From Cyanobacteria bacterium FACHB-DQ100 (lineage in GTDB: Bacteria > Cyanobacteriota > Cyanobacteriia > Leptolyngbyales > Leptolyngbyaceae), in NCBI GenBank assembly GCA_014695195.1, contig JACJNW010000037.1:124001-188000 (forward strand): a DNA stretch of 64,000 nucleotides, read 5' to 3'. Positions 54,421 to 63,333 of the stretch are shown here, one piece after another. How positions within the stretch are numbered: the first letter of the stretch is position 1; each line of letters opens with the position of its first letter. Below the pieces are notes generated by a model that was given only the letters and a program-made list of their open reading frames with translations, ran no database searches and was not told the origin of the DNA. Both the position numbers and the translations under genes were made by a program.

Positions 54421-54629
54421 CCGTGCCATTTCCCTCATCCAGCCTGCTTTGTAGCCGCGTTGTCACCCCCTGAAGAAAATCAATCTCTTCACTGCTTGGA
54501 AAACAAGCGGTTATGGCTATATAACCACTGCTATACCTGCTCTTACTGGCAGTTTCTTCGAGGAGTCTTACTAAAAATCTCCAGACGCTTGAAGCAGCCT
54601 GGAGATCGAAATCAATTTATCAACGTAAA
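54421..54629. other. Intergenic between the sigma palindrome and the sulfur-carrier gene
   Basis: No gene is seen. GGTTAT-GGCTAT-ATAACC near 54510 is a short palindrome. A CCAGACGCTT...AGCAGCCTGG-type pairing at about 54579-54603 could end the minus-strand thrC message. Confidence 0.35.
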
Positions 54630-54905
54630 TTAGCCACCCGCGATCGCAGGAATAATGCTCACTTCGTCACCATCTTTAAGCGGCGTATTCACTCCATCAA
54701 GAAAGCGAATGTCTTCGCTGTTCACATAGAAGTTGACGAAGCGGCGCAATTGTCCTTGCTCATCACACAACCGCGCTTTAATACCTGGACAGTTAGATTC
54801 AAGCGACTCTAACAGCGTACCAATGGTATCGCCGCTACATTCAACGGTTGCCTGATCGTTGGTGAGCTTTTGCAGAGGAGTTGGAATTAAAACTTTAACA
54901 GCCAT
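54630..54905 (-). CDS. MoaD/ThiS family sulfur-carrier protein, downstream of thrC
   Basis: A 91-residue ubiquitin-fold protein ending in the activatable Gly-Gly (IIPAIAGG), which after adenylation and thiocarboxylation carries sulfur for molybdopterin, thiazole or cysteine synthesis. The inserted [20 protein letters not shown] segment is typical of the longer CysO-like MoaD group. It follows threonine synthase by 32 bases on the same strand. Which sulfur pathway it serves is open. Confidence 0.9.
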   Translation of the reverse strand: MAVKVLIPTPLQKLTNDQATVECSGDTIGTLLESLESNCPGIKARLCDEQGQLRRFVNFYVNSEDIRFLDGVNTPLKDGDEVSIIPAIAGG

Positions 54906-54937
54906 AACCTTAGAACAATGTGGAAAGAACTAAAACA

Positions 54938-56239
54938 TTAAACCAAAACTTGTTGCCACTCTAGACGATCGAGCGTTCTGGATCTTTCTAATGCACGCTC
55001 GAAGCTATCGAGTTTCGGTTCGATCGTGAACGGTTCGCCGACGTAACCTTGTACTGCTTCTTGAGTCTTCAGACCGTTTCCGGTGATGTAGGCGACCGTC
55101 GTTTCATCGGGATTGATCTTGCCTGCTTCGACCAATTTCTTCAGCACTGCGATCGTCGTTCCGCCTGCGGTTTCGGTGAAGATTCCTTCGGTTTCCGCCA
55201 GTAGCTTGATGCCTTCGATAATTTCAGCATCGGTGACCGATTCGATGTTGCCGTTGGTTTTCCGAGCGATATCGACCGCATAAACACCATCTGCGGGATT
55301 TCCGATTGCGATCGATTTGGCGATCGTGTTCGGCTTCACCGGGGAGATGAAGTCGCGTCCTTCTTGAAAGGCTTTGGCGATCGGAGAACATCCTTCCGCT
55401 TGTGCGCCACTGAATCGAACCGCTTTTTCATCAACCAAGCCCACTTCGACGAACTCTTGGAAGCCTTTGTAGATCTTGGTGAAGAGTGAACCCGATGCCA
55501 ACGGAGCAACAATGTGATCTGGCAGTTGCCATCCAAGCTGTTCGATCACTTCGTAGCCCAGAGTTTTTGAACCTTCAGAATAGTAGGGGCGCAGGTTAAT
55601 ATTTACAAATCCCCAACCGTGGGTGTTTGCCACTTCAGAGCAGAGGCGATTCACTTGGTCGTAGTTACCGTGAACTGCCATCACAGTTGGGCTGTAGATT
55701 AGCGTTCCGAGGACTTTTCCGGCTTCAAGATCGGACGGAATGAACACACAGCAATCGAGACCTGCATGAGCAGCGATCGCCGCAGTCGAGTTGGCTAAGT
55801 TTCCGGTACTGGCACAAGAAACCGTGGTAAAGCCCAATTCACGGGCGCGGCTCAATGCTACCGAAACGACGCGATCCTTAAAGCTCAGGGTCGGCATGTT
55901 CACTGCATCATTCTTGATGTACAGCTTCTTCAGACCCAACCGACGCGCCAAACGATTTGCTTGCAGCAAGGGAGTCATCCCAGTTCCGACATCAATGACG
56001 TTATCGGTTTCAACGGGGAGAAACGGACGATAGCGCCAAATCGAGTTCGGGCCTGCTTGAATGGTTTCGCGAGTGACTGTTTTGCGGAGCCAATCGTAAT
56101 CATATTTGACTTCTAACGGGCCAAAACACATCTCGCATACATGAGTTGCTTTTGGCTCGTATTCTGCGCCGCACTCTTTACACTTGAGCGCTTCAAAAGC
56201 AGATTGGCTAGAACGAATTTTGGAATGGGTAACGGTCAT
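54938..56239 (-). CDS. thrC: Threonine synthase
   Basis: A 433-residue PLP enzyme converting O-phosphohomoserine to threonine. An N-terminal Cys4 ribbon (CKECGAEYEP ... CEMCFGPLEVKYDYDW) precedes the fold-type II core with the PLP Lys in LSFKDRVV, the phosphate loop SCASTGNLANSTA and the late TETAGGTTIAVL. The start at 56239 is supported by GGAG 9 bases upstream; a frame extending 22 residues further looks non-coding. It is flanked on both sides by MoaD/ThiS genes on the same strand. Confidence 0.95.
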   Translation of the reverse strand: MTVTHSKIRSSQSAFEALKCKECGAEYEPKATHVCEMCFGPLEVKYDYDWLRKTVTRETIQAGPNSIWRYRPFLPVETDNVIDVGTGMTPLLQANRLARRLGLKKLYIKNDAVNMPTLSFKDRVVSVALSRARELGFTTVSCASTGNLANSTAAIAAHAGLDCCVFIPSDLEAGKVLGTLIYSPTVMAVHGNYDQVNRLCSEVANTHGWGFVNINLRPYYSEGSKTLGYEVIEQLGWQLPDHIVAPLASGSLFTKIYKGFQEFVEVGLVDEKAVRFSGAQAEGCSPIAKAFQEGRDFISPVKPNTIAKSIAIGNPADGVYAVDIARKTNGNIESVTDAEIIEGIKLLAETEGIFTETAGGTTIAVLKKLVEAGKINPDETTVAYITGNGLKTQEAVQGYVGEPFTIEPKLDSFERALERSRTLDRLEWQQVLV

Positions 56240-56353
56240 CTCTCGAAACTCCCTATCAGCAAGCTCTCTATCGTTTGACTGTGATTTCGCTTGAAATCGT
56301 ATCACGCGAAAAATATCGAGTCAAACAAATCCGATAGTTTTTGTCGGGATTGC

Positions 56354-56611
56354 TCAACCACCGCTCACAGGCGGGATTAGAACGATTTCATCGCCGTTTT
56401 GGACGATCGTCTCTGCGGAAACAAATTCCAAATTTATGCCAAATTGAGTAATACCCTTGAGCGGCGCAAGCTGAGGACGATCGTACAGAATGCGATCGCA
56501 CACCTGCTCAACGCTCACGCCTTGAGGCAATTCTAGGGTTAGTTCTGGCACTCCGTAAGCATCCTGATACGCCGCAAATAGCTTTACGGTCACGGTAATT
56601 GAGTCAGACAT
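56354..56611 (-). CDS. MoaD-like sulfur-carrier protein, upstream of thrC
   Basis: An 85-residue ubiquitin-fold protein ending in PPVSGG, the typical MoaD tail. It is shorter than the second carrier downstream of thrC and closer to true MoaD (TVKLFAAYQDAYG start, NGDEIVLIPPVSGG end), so molybdopterin synthesis is the first guess. No moaE is in the window. It lies 114 bases before thrC and could share its transcript. Confidence 0.9.
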   Translation of the reverse strand: MSDSITVTVKLFAAYQDAYGVPELTLELPQGVSVEQVCDRILYDRPQLAPLKGITQFGINLEFVSAETIVQNGDEIVLIPPVSGG

Positions 56612-56692
56612 CTTCGGTAAAATTCAACATGTTTGTTCAAAATTAGGCGAAAAAGATCACTCTAAAGAAAAACGATCGCGCCTCCTCTGAGT

Positions 56693-58648
56693 ATGACGTA
56701 CTGTATTAACCCTGACTGCCCCCAGCCTCAGAATCCAGATCGCCTTGAACGCTGTCAGAGTTGCGGCACTCTGATGAAACTCAGAGGACGTTATTGCGTT
56801 GTGCAACCGCTCGGACGAGGCGGATTTGGCAAGACTTTTTTAGCGATCGATGAAGATCGCTTAGGAACTCGCTGCGTAATTAAACAGTTTTTGCCGCAGA
56901 GCAAAGGAACCAAGGCGCTGAACAAAGCGATTCAACTGTTTGAACAAGAAGCCGTCCGACTCCATGAACTCGGAGAGCATCCCCACATTCCCACACTCTT
57001 GGCTTATTTTGAGCAGGAACAGCGCCTCTATTTGGTGCAGCAGTACATTGAGGGGGCGACTCTGGCGCAAGAACTAGCCCAAACTGGGGTCTTCAACGAA
57101 CAAAAGATTCGAGAAGTGTTAGTGCGGCTGTTGCCGATTTTGAAATTTGTTCACGATCGCAATGTGATTCATCGTGACATTACACCTGCCAATATTATTC
57201 GCCGCAAGCTAGACGGACGATTAGTGCTGATTGATTTCGGCGTTGCCAAGGTGTTGCCGGAGACGGATGCGATTCAGCCCGGAACCAGAATCGGAACAGA
57301 AGGCTATGCCCCCGTCGAACAACTGCGAAACGGCAAAGCTTATCCTGCAAGCGATTTATACAGCTTAGGTGCAACTTGTATCTACTTACTCACTCAAGTC
57401 AGACCTGAAAAACTGCATGATCCAATATCGGGGCGCTGGCTTTGGCGCGAACACCTGGAGCGGCGCGGCGGTGGCATTAGCCAAAGGATCGGGCAAATTC
57501 TCGATCGCTTGCTCAGGGATCTAGTGAGCGAACGGTATCAAACTGCCGATGAAGCGATGCATGACCTAAGAATGGCATTATCTACGCCTGCGGTTGGTGC
57601 AATGAGGGAGTTTGAAAGCAACGAGGTGACAGCGCCAGTCCTCGCAACACAGCCGCCGGAGTTGCGCCCTTCGCGACCGAGCATTCCGCCTCCGCCCTCG
57701 ATACCCACGAGCGCCGCCCGCTATGTTTCAAAGAGTTCACAGCCGCGAAAATGTCTCTACACCTTGAGCGGTCACAGCACTTGGGTGATATCACTCGCGG
57801 TTAGTCCAGACCAACGCACGTTAGTCAGCGGGAGTTTAGACGATCGCATTTTCATGTGGGATGCAAGCACAGGAGAACGGTTAGGCACGTTCATCGGTCA
57901 TACAAAATCGGTGAATTCGCTTGCGTTTAGTCCTGATGGGAGGCGATTGGTCAGTTGTAGCGATGATGATTCGATTAAGATTTGGGACTTACCCAGTGGT
58001 GAGTTAATCCGATCGCTCTGCGGTCATTTGCGCGATGTGAACGCGATCTCGCTGAGTCCCGATGGACAGTTTTTCGTCAGTGGTAGTGAGGATCGCACCG
58101 TTTGCGTTTGGCGATTGCAGACTGGGGAACTGCTGCAAAGCTTCACTACGTCAGGGATGGTGCGATCGGTAGCGGTTAGCCCAAACGGTCAAATTGTTGC
58201 CAGTGGTGGGCTGGATAATCAAATTAGGCTGTGGAGTTTGAGGACAGGTCAGCAGATTCGGACATTAAGCGGACATCAAAATTCCATTATGTCGATCGCG
58301 CTCAATCCGCAAGGCGATCGTCTTGTAAGTGCGAGTAAAGACAAAACAATCCGGATTTGGGAGCCGAATTCTGGAGAACTGCTGCAAACCTTGACCGGAC
58401 ATTTCGATATTGTTTGCACGATCGCGATTAGTCCCGATGGCAAGACCTTGATTAGCGGCAGCAATGATAAAACGATTAAGCTTTGGAACCTTAGCACTGG
58501 AGACCTTCTTTGCACCTTGAGTGAGCATTCTCAAGCGGTCAATGCGATCGCGATTAGCTCAGACGGCAGGTGGTTCGCTAGTGGTAGTTCAGATAACACT
58601 GTAAAAATCTGGCAATTAAGAACGTTAGAACTTGTTCCACCGCTTTGA
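56693..58648 (+). CDS. Ser/Thr kinase with zinc ribbon and seven WD40 repeats
   Basis: A 651-residue cytoplasmic kinase. A Cys4 ribbon (C4, C9, C21, C24) starts the protein. A Hanks-type kinase follows (about 33-300) with GRGGFGKTF, K64, HRDITPAN (D162) and DFG at 181-183. A Pro-rich linker leads to a WD40 propeller (about 355-648) with seven units, each close to the GH...SPDG...SGS.D.TI..W pattern; the fourth lacks the GH pair. The propeller probably binds partner proteins. The 3' end overlaps the convergent hydrolase gene by 24 bases. Confidence 0.94.
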   Translation: MTYCINPDCPQPQNPDRLERCQSCGTLMKLRGRYCVVQPLGRGGFGKTFLAIDEDRLGTRCVIKQFLPQSKGTKALNKAIQLFEQEAVRLHELGEHPHIPTLLAYFEQEQRLYLVQQYIEGATLAQELAQTGVFNEQKIREVLVRLLPILKFVHDRNVIHRDITPANIIRRKLDGRLVLIDFGVAKVLPETDAIQPGTRIGTEGYAPVEQLRNGKAYPASDLYSLGATCIYLLTQVRPEKLHDPISGRWLWREHLERRGGGISQRIGQILDRLLRDLVSERYQTADEAMHDLRMALSTPAVGAMREFESNEVTAPVLATQPPELRPSRPSIPPPPSIPTSAARYVSKSSQPRKCLYTLSGHSTWVISLAVSPDQRTLVSGSLDDRIFMWDASTGERLGTFIGHTKSVNSLAFSPDGRRLVSCSDDDSIKIWDLPSGELIRSLCGHLRDVNAISLSPDGQFFVSGSEDRTVCVWRLQTGELLQSFTTSGMVRSVAVSPNGQIVASGGLDNQIRLWSLRTGQQIRTLSGHQNSIMSIALNPQGDRLVSASKDKTIRIWEPNSGELLQTLTGHFDIVCTIAISPDGKTLISGSNDKTIKLWNLSTGDLLCTLSEHSQAVNAIAISSDGRWFASGSSDNTVKIWQLRTLELVPPL

Positions 58649-59755
58649 GCTTAGGCAGGACTGACTGAAGGTTTGAATGATGTCTGCAAATCGCGAATTC
58701 TGTTCCATTAGCGCCATGTGCCCCGCTGGAGACAAGACCTCCAATTGTGCTTGAGGGACTTCTCGACTCATACGATCGCTCGCAATCGGTCGAGTTGCAA
58801 TGTCCGATCGACCTACTACAACTAAAGTAGGAACTGTTATCTTCGGTAACGTTGCAGTTTCATCAAATCTAAACATTGCCAGAACGCCCCGCGCCAAAAT
58901 TCCTGGTGGTGCTTTGATACCAATTAAACTAGAGAAATTAAGCTGTCCGCGTGTTTCTCTTCCGGTAAAGCCAGAAATTTCTGTGGTTAGCAGGGTCGTA
59001 CCATTCAAATAACTGAGCCAGCTTGTCAGATGCAGTAGTGGAGAAAGCACGATCGCAAGATATAGCAAAGGCTCTAGCAGAGGTTTTTGCAGTGCTAGCA
59101 ATAGTTTACTGAGAATGGTCGTTCTCAGTGGATTGGTGTAAGTTCCATCTACCAAGATCAAGCCTGCAACTCGTTGTTCAAGTCGCTCTGGAAACAATCG
59201 ACAGAAGGTGAGCAGAACCATTGCTCCCATACTATGTCCGAGCAAAATAGCAGGCTGATCTCCTGCTATCTCCAAGACTGCATTCAGATCACGAGCATAT
59301 TTTTCCAAAGAGTAGTCGCGATTTTTCGGCTTTTTAGATTGACCCAATCCAGGCAGATCCCACACAATCACGCGAAACTGTTGAGCAAGCTGCTTCTTGG
59401 CGTAGTACCACACGGTACTATCAGGCCCCCAACCGTGCGTCAGAATCAGCGGGGGAGCATGGTCATCTCCATAGAATTCAACTTTAATTTCGCTGCCATC
59501 CGGTCGAACTAGGCGTTGAACCTGGTTGCTGCGGTAAGGTTTAGGTTCATCCCGACCAAGACGACGCAGTAGTAGAACCGGCAAAAAGCCCAAGAATGAC
59601 CAGAGTAAGAGTCCAATGCCTAGATATAACCAGAGATCGTCTTGCCATTCTCCCTCGTACCACTGACGCAGAATGTAACCGCTACCACCCAGTAGAGCAA
59701 TAGACAGCAAGCCTGCGAACGAGCGCAGCAGAAAATCGAGGGGCATGAACATCAC
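58625..59755 (-). CDS. Membrane-anchored alpha/beta hydrolase
   Basis: A 376-residue hydrolase with two N-terminal membrane helices (about 9-28 and 41-62) and an alpha/beta domain: LTHGWGPDSTVW for the oxyanion region, nucleophile GHSMGAM, an Asp in VVGRSDIATRP and His in SPAGHMALMEQN. The fold is of the epoxide-hydrolase/lipase kind; the substrate is unknown, but the membrane anchor suggests a lipid. The stop lies 24 bases inside the 3' end of the WD40 kinase gene on the other strand. Confidence 0.9.
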   Translation of the reverse strand: MMFMPLDFLLRSFAGLLSIALLGGSGYILRQWYEGEWQDDLWLYLGIGLLLWSFLGFLPVLLLRRLGRDEPKPYRSNQVQRLVRPDGSEIKVEFYGDDHAPPLILTHGWGPDSTVWYYAKKQLAQQFRVIVWDLPGLGQSKKPKNRDYSLEKYARDLNAVLEIAGDQPAILLGHSMGAMVLLTFCRLFPERLEQRVAGLILVDGTYTNPLRTTILSKLLLALQKPLLEPLLYLAIVLSPLLHLTSWLSYLNGTTLLTTEISGFTGRETRGQLNFSSLIGIKAPPGILARGVLAMFRFDETATLPKITVPTLVVVGRSDIATRPIASDRMSREVPQAQLEVLSPAGHMALMEQNSRFADIIQTFSQSCLSSKRWNKF

Positions 59756-59912
59756 AGGGTTACTCTTTAAGAGCAGGGAATTAAACTATGCTGAGATTAG
59801 AGCAAAGTTTGAGCTAAGAGTAACCCTCTGAGGATAGAATAGCGTCCTCTTAATGTTTTCTAGAAGCCTTACATACTGGATAAGCGGCTATTGACCCTGC
59901 TGAAAAATTACA

Positions 59913-60581
59913 TCATTGAGCCAAAGGGGATTGATCAAAATGAGCCAGCAAATCCGCAGGGCTATCGTAAATCTCGATCGCCTCTGCTAATTGCTCATCC
60001 GAAAATCCTCCACTGCGAAATGCAATCACTGCTACTCCAGCAGCGTTTGCTGCCTGAATATCATAAGGCGTATCTCCCAACATAATCGCCTCATTCGGCT
60101 TCAAATGCCCTTTCTCCAGAGTTACCTCAATCAAATCGGGTTCAGGCTTAGAAGCGTCTGCGTCGCTTGAGGTCGTTGCCATATTTTGGTCTAAAAGATC
60201 ATCAACCTGAGCCGCTTTCAACAAAACCGAGAGTTCTTCGCTCGTTGCTGAACTAGAAATCACTAATTCATACCCGGACTGTTTTAGCTTTTCGATTAAC
60301 AGTCTTGAACCATCAGTCGGAGCTAAATCAGCACCATACTTTTGCATGATCAGTTCTTTGCGTCGATCGGCAATCTCTTTTCCTTCTCCTTCTTCACCAG
60401 ATAGTGACGACACAATTCGCGGAATTAATTGATCTCCGCCCATGCCGATTAAAGGTCGAACTTGATCGAACTCTACATCATATCCATGCTCTGCAAATGC
60501 TTCCACATAGGCATGAGCGTGAGCATCATTACTATCGACTAATGTACCATCAATATCTAACAGTACGCCTTTTAATAACAT
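59913..60581 (-). CDS. HAD family phosphatase
   Basis: A 222-residue HAD-superfamily phosphatase of the phosphoglycolate phosphatase/beta-phosphoglucomutase kind. Motif I GVLLDIDGTLVDSN (nucleophile Asp), motif II VISSSATSEE, a Lys in KPEPDLIEVTLE, and motif III MLGDTPYDIQAANAAG are present. The C1 cap occupies about 17-90. The substrate is unknown; 2-phosphoglycolate is one candidate in a photorespiring organism. Confidence 0.92.
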   Translation of the reverse strand: MLLKGVLLDIDGTLVDSNDAHAHAYVEAFAEHGYDVEFDQVRPLIGMGGDQLIPRIVSSLSGEEGEGKEIADRRKELIMQKYGADLAPTDGSRLLIEKLKQSGYELVISSSATSEELSVLLKAAQVDDLLDQNMATTSSDADASKPEPDLIEVTLEKGHLKPNEAIMLGDTPYDIQAANAAGVAVIAFRSGGFSDEQLAEAIEIYDSPADLLAHFDQSPLAQ

Positions 60582-60704
60582 GGTGAAGTCTTCCTGGTGT
60601 TAAAGAATTAGTGCTGCGATCGCAAATACAATCAAGACTTCTCATTCTAGACATTCACAAACTCCCCCAAGTCTGCTTTAAGGCACATCTTAGTCGAGAG
60701 ATAA

Positions 60705-61922
60705 TCAACGCTCTAACACCTCTAAAACTGCTTTCGGCAACAATTGATCCTTAAACCAAACAATCCGAGCAGGCGTATCCGAAACCTTCACTCCCGCCTT
60801 CTCTAAGTTCAATCGCTCTGACACTGCCAGAATCAAATCATCCCGCCCGGATTGGCGCACCTGCGAAAACTTCTTCCGCAAATACTCTGGTCGCCAATAG
60901 CCTACAATTTCAACTAAGAATGTCCTGCCATCAGGATGCACCACCCGAAAATCAGGAATCATCACGCTTCCCGGAATCGGAATTAGATCGACCTCGCGTT
61001 CTAATCGCCATTCTGTTTTAGCTTTGTTCCATCGATCGACAAACCCCGCCTCAAGCAAACTATCATAGGTCTTCCCTGGGGGATAATGGCTGACCAATCC
61101 ACAGTCGGAATCTAACGCAAATCGACCTTGGCGCGTTTTACCCGAATAACTATCATTAACCTGCAACTCAGCAGACAAGCTCCAGCGCGTCACATGCAGT
61201 AAAGCTGGAAGTAACTTTGCGATCGCCAATCCATACCGTGTGGAAGGCTTAAACAAGCTAGTCGGGCCATCGATCGTCAAAGTAAATCCATGATCCGCAT
61301 CACCTTCAATGTAAGTCATTAACTGAAACAGCTTCATATACCGGAACAATAGCTTATACTGTCCCGGATCATTGCGATGTGCATTGATTACGAGATGACT
61401 TGCTCGATAAAACACCCCTTGCACTTGCGATAGATTGTAACGATGGACAAGAGCCTCCGGTGTTGGAGCTTCAAAACTAACTAGGATTTGGTTTTCTGGC
61501 AAATCTGCATACAATCCCGACTTGACTTGCTCTGGAAAAACTTCAGCGTTCAACTCCTGACTCAGCATCTTTGCAACTTGCCCGATTGTCTGCTCAGTCT
61601 CCAACACACTTGGAATTTTTTGTGCTGACAGGGCAAATACCCGTTCTCTCAGCATCAGTGGGTCAAGTGGACTCACCGTTTCAAACGTACTAAACGCACT
61701 ATTAAGCAGATGTGCCAAACCGCGCTTAACTCGATAATCGGTTTCTTCACCCTCGATCGCTTGTAATTGTCGATTCAATTCGCCCCTCGTTCCGTGCTGC
61801 GCCTCATGAAACAACGTGATCAACTCTTCAGCGATCGACAAAACTTTCTCATCAAGCAGCAATCGCTTGGGGACAATCTCTTCACCATTAAAACGTTGAA
61901 TCAATAACTCAGTCGGTAACAT
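60705..61922 (-). CDS. DUF790 protein, Bax1-like nuclease
   Basis: A 405-residue protein of the DUF790 family, whose archaeal member Bax1 is a PD-(D/E)xK-type nuclease that works with the XPB helicase. The N-terminal part (about 1-260) includes VKRGLAHLLNSAFSTFETVS and ALVHRYNLSQVQGVFYRASH. The nuclease-like end has PDFRVVHPDGRTFLVEIVG, with Asp and Glu of the fold, and YLRKKFSQVRQSGRDDL. No XPB-like helicase gene is in the window. It is divergent from the NucA-type gene with 75 bases between them. Confidence 0.9.
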   Translation of the reverse strand: MLPTELLIQRFNGEEIVPKRLLLDEKVLSIAEELITLFHEAQHGTRGELNRQLQAIEGEETDYRVKRGLAHLLNSAFSTFETVSPLDPLMLRERVFALSAQKIPSVLETEQTIGQVAKMLSQELNAEVFPEQVKSGLYADLPENQILVSFEAPTPEALVHRYNLSQVQGVFYRASHLVINAHRNDPGQYKLLFRYMKLFQLMTYIEGDADHGFTLTIDGPTSLFKPSTRYGLAIAKLLPALLHVTRWSLSAELQVNDSYSGKTRQGRFALDSDCGLVSHYPPGKTYDSLLEAGFVDRWNKAKTEWRLEREVDLIPIPGSVMIPDFRVVHPDGRTFLVEIVGYWRPEYLRKKFSQVRQSGRDDLILAVSERLNLEKAGVKVSDTPARIVWFKDQLLPKAVLEVLER

Positions 61923-61997
61923 ACTTTTACTATCACAGCAGATCCATCCTACCGCTCAGATTCGCTGCATAATGGGTTCAGAAAGATAAAATACACC

Positions 61998-62858
61998 ATG
62001 TTGAAATCTCGCTGGAAAATCTTGACGATCGTCGCCCTTCTCGTTGTTACTGTACTGGGCTGTGCTTTTCTACTCAATCGACCTAAAGCACCGATCGGTA
62101 GTCAACCGTTACTCCCCCCTATTGTAGGAAACGTTCACCTCGCAATGGGCATTCCCAGCAAAGCTACACCCGATATTGCCAATGCAAACGACTACCTGAT
62201 CGCAGATAATACTCGTTCCTACGCACTGTCTTACAACAACAGCAAACACATCCCTAACTGGACAAGTTGGCAACTGAATAAAAGCTGGCTTGGCACAGTT
62301 CCCCGCTCTAATGATTTTCGCCCTGATCCGATCCTGCCAAAAGGCTGGTATCAAGTAAAGTCCAGCGACTACAACGGTAGTGGCTACGATCGCGGACACC
62401 TCACTCCTTCTGCCGATCGCACTCGCAATCTGCAAACGAATTCCGCGACCTTTTTCATGACCAACATTCTGCCGCAAACTCCTGATAACAATCGCGATGT
62501 GTGGGAAGGTCTAGAAAGCGAGTCGCGCAGACTGGTCAACACTGGCAAAGAACTTTACATTATTGCCGGTGGGCTGGGCGAAAAAGGGACGATCGGCGCT
62601 GAAAAAATTTCCATCCCCGCTTCAACCTGGAAAGTGATTGTTGTCATGGATCAACCCAGCTCTAAAGCGGCTGATGTCACAGCTAAAACCAGAGTGATTG
62701 CGGTAAATGTTCCGAACATTCAAGGAATCAAAGATAAAACTTGGCGCGACTATCGCATCAGCGTGGATCAGCTTGAAGCTAAAACGGGATACGACTTCCT
62801 CAGCGCTGTTCCAGAAGCAGTACAACAAGCGATCGAAAGCAAAGTAGACAATCAATAA
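61998..62858 (+). CDS. DNA/RNA non-specific endonuclease, NucA type
   Basis: A 286-residue secreted or membrane-tethered beta-beta-alpha-metal nuclease. An N-terminal hydrophobic segment with a possible lipobox (VTVLGC) is followed by the nuclease domain (about 70-275), with the catalytic GYDRGHLTPSADR and the metal-binding TNILPQTPDNNRD. It should degrade DNA and RNA outside the cytoplasm, as NucA of Anabaena does. No inhibitor gene (nuiA) is adjacent. Its last 17 codons are duplicated directly after the stop. Confidence 0.92.
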   Translation: MLKSRWKILTIVALLVVTVLGCAFLLNRPKAPIGSQPLLPPIVGNVHLAMGIPSKATPDIANANDYLIADNTRSYALSYNNSKHIPNWTSWQLNKSWLGTVPRSNDFRPDPILPKGWYQVKSSDYNGSGYDRGHLTPSADRTRNLQTNSATFFMTNILPQTPDNNRDVWEGLESESRRLVNTGKELYIIAGGLGEKGTIGAEKISIPASTWKVIVVMDQPSSKAADVTAKTRVIAVNVPNIQGIKDKTWRDYRISVDQLEAKTGYDFLSAVPEAVQQAIESKVDNQ

Positions 62859-62909
62859 GTTCTAGAAGCAGTACAACAAGCGATCGGAAGCAAAGTAGAC
62901 AATCAATAA
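62808..62909 (+). repeat. 51-bp tandem duplication at the nuclease 3' end
   Basis: The last 51 bases of the gene including the TAA (62808-62858) are repeated head-to-tail at 62859-62909 with two substitutions. The second copy lies after the stop and also ends in TAA. If the first stop were read through, the protein would gain 17 nearly identical residues. Confidence 0.9.
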
Positions 62910-63333
62910 ATAGTGATTAGAATCTATAGCCATCCGGTTTGAGCTGTGAACGCTAAAAGAAGTAGGGGGTGAAAAGGGAACATCCCCCACTCCACAACTG
63001 ATCTAGGTAATTTAAGGTCGCTATAGATCAACCGTGATACAGCGCTCATATTCTGTTATCTTCTATACACCAAACTGCGCTGGAAGTATTGCACAATGTA
63101 ATCTCCGTAGTTTCACCGCTTTCAGGCTGATCAATTCTTCACTATGCCATAAAGATTCAGTGAAGCAGGTAGACGTGTCTCCGGTGAACCACTTAGATTA
63201 CGTAATAAGTAAGCCAAAAGTCTTGTTAGACGCAAGAGTTTTAACTCCTGAACCCGCCCAAATGCTCTCCTCTCGGTCTCATCTATTGCCCAGGTCATGA
63301 GCAACCCATTTTTCTAAGTAGAGATTCCTCTTT
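62910..63333. other. Intergenic upstream of the exopolysaccharide gene
   Basis: About 420 bases without a convincing gene. A hairpin with 10 of 11 paired positions lies at 62961-62991 (AGTAGGGGGTG with CATCCCCCACT, 9-base loop) and may end the nuclease transcript, though it has no U tract. A frame at 63034 has no supporting signals. The rest may hold the promoter of the Wzz-like gene. Confidence 0.5.

Noticed and set aside
62859-62909. Separate small gene after the nuclease
   Set aside because: It has no start codon of its own and is a copy of the preceding 51 bases.
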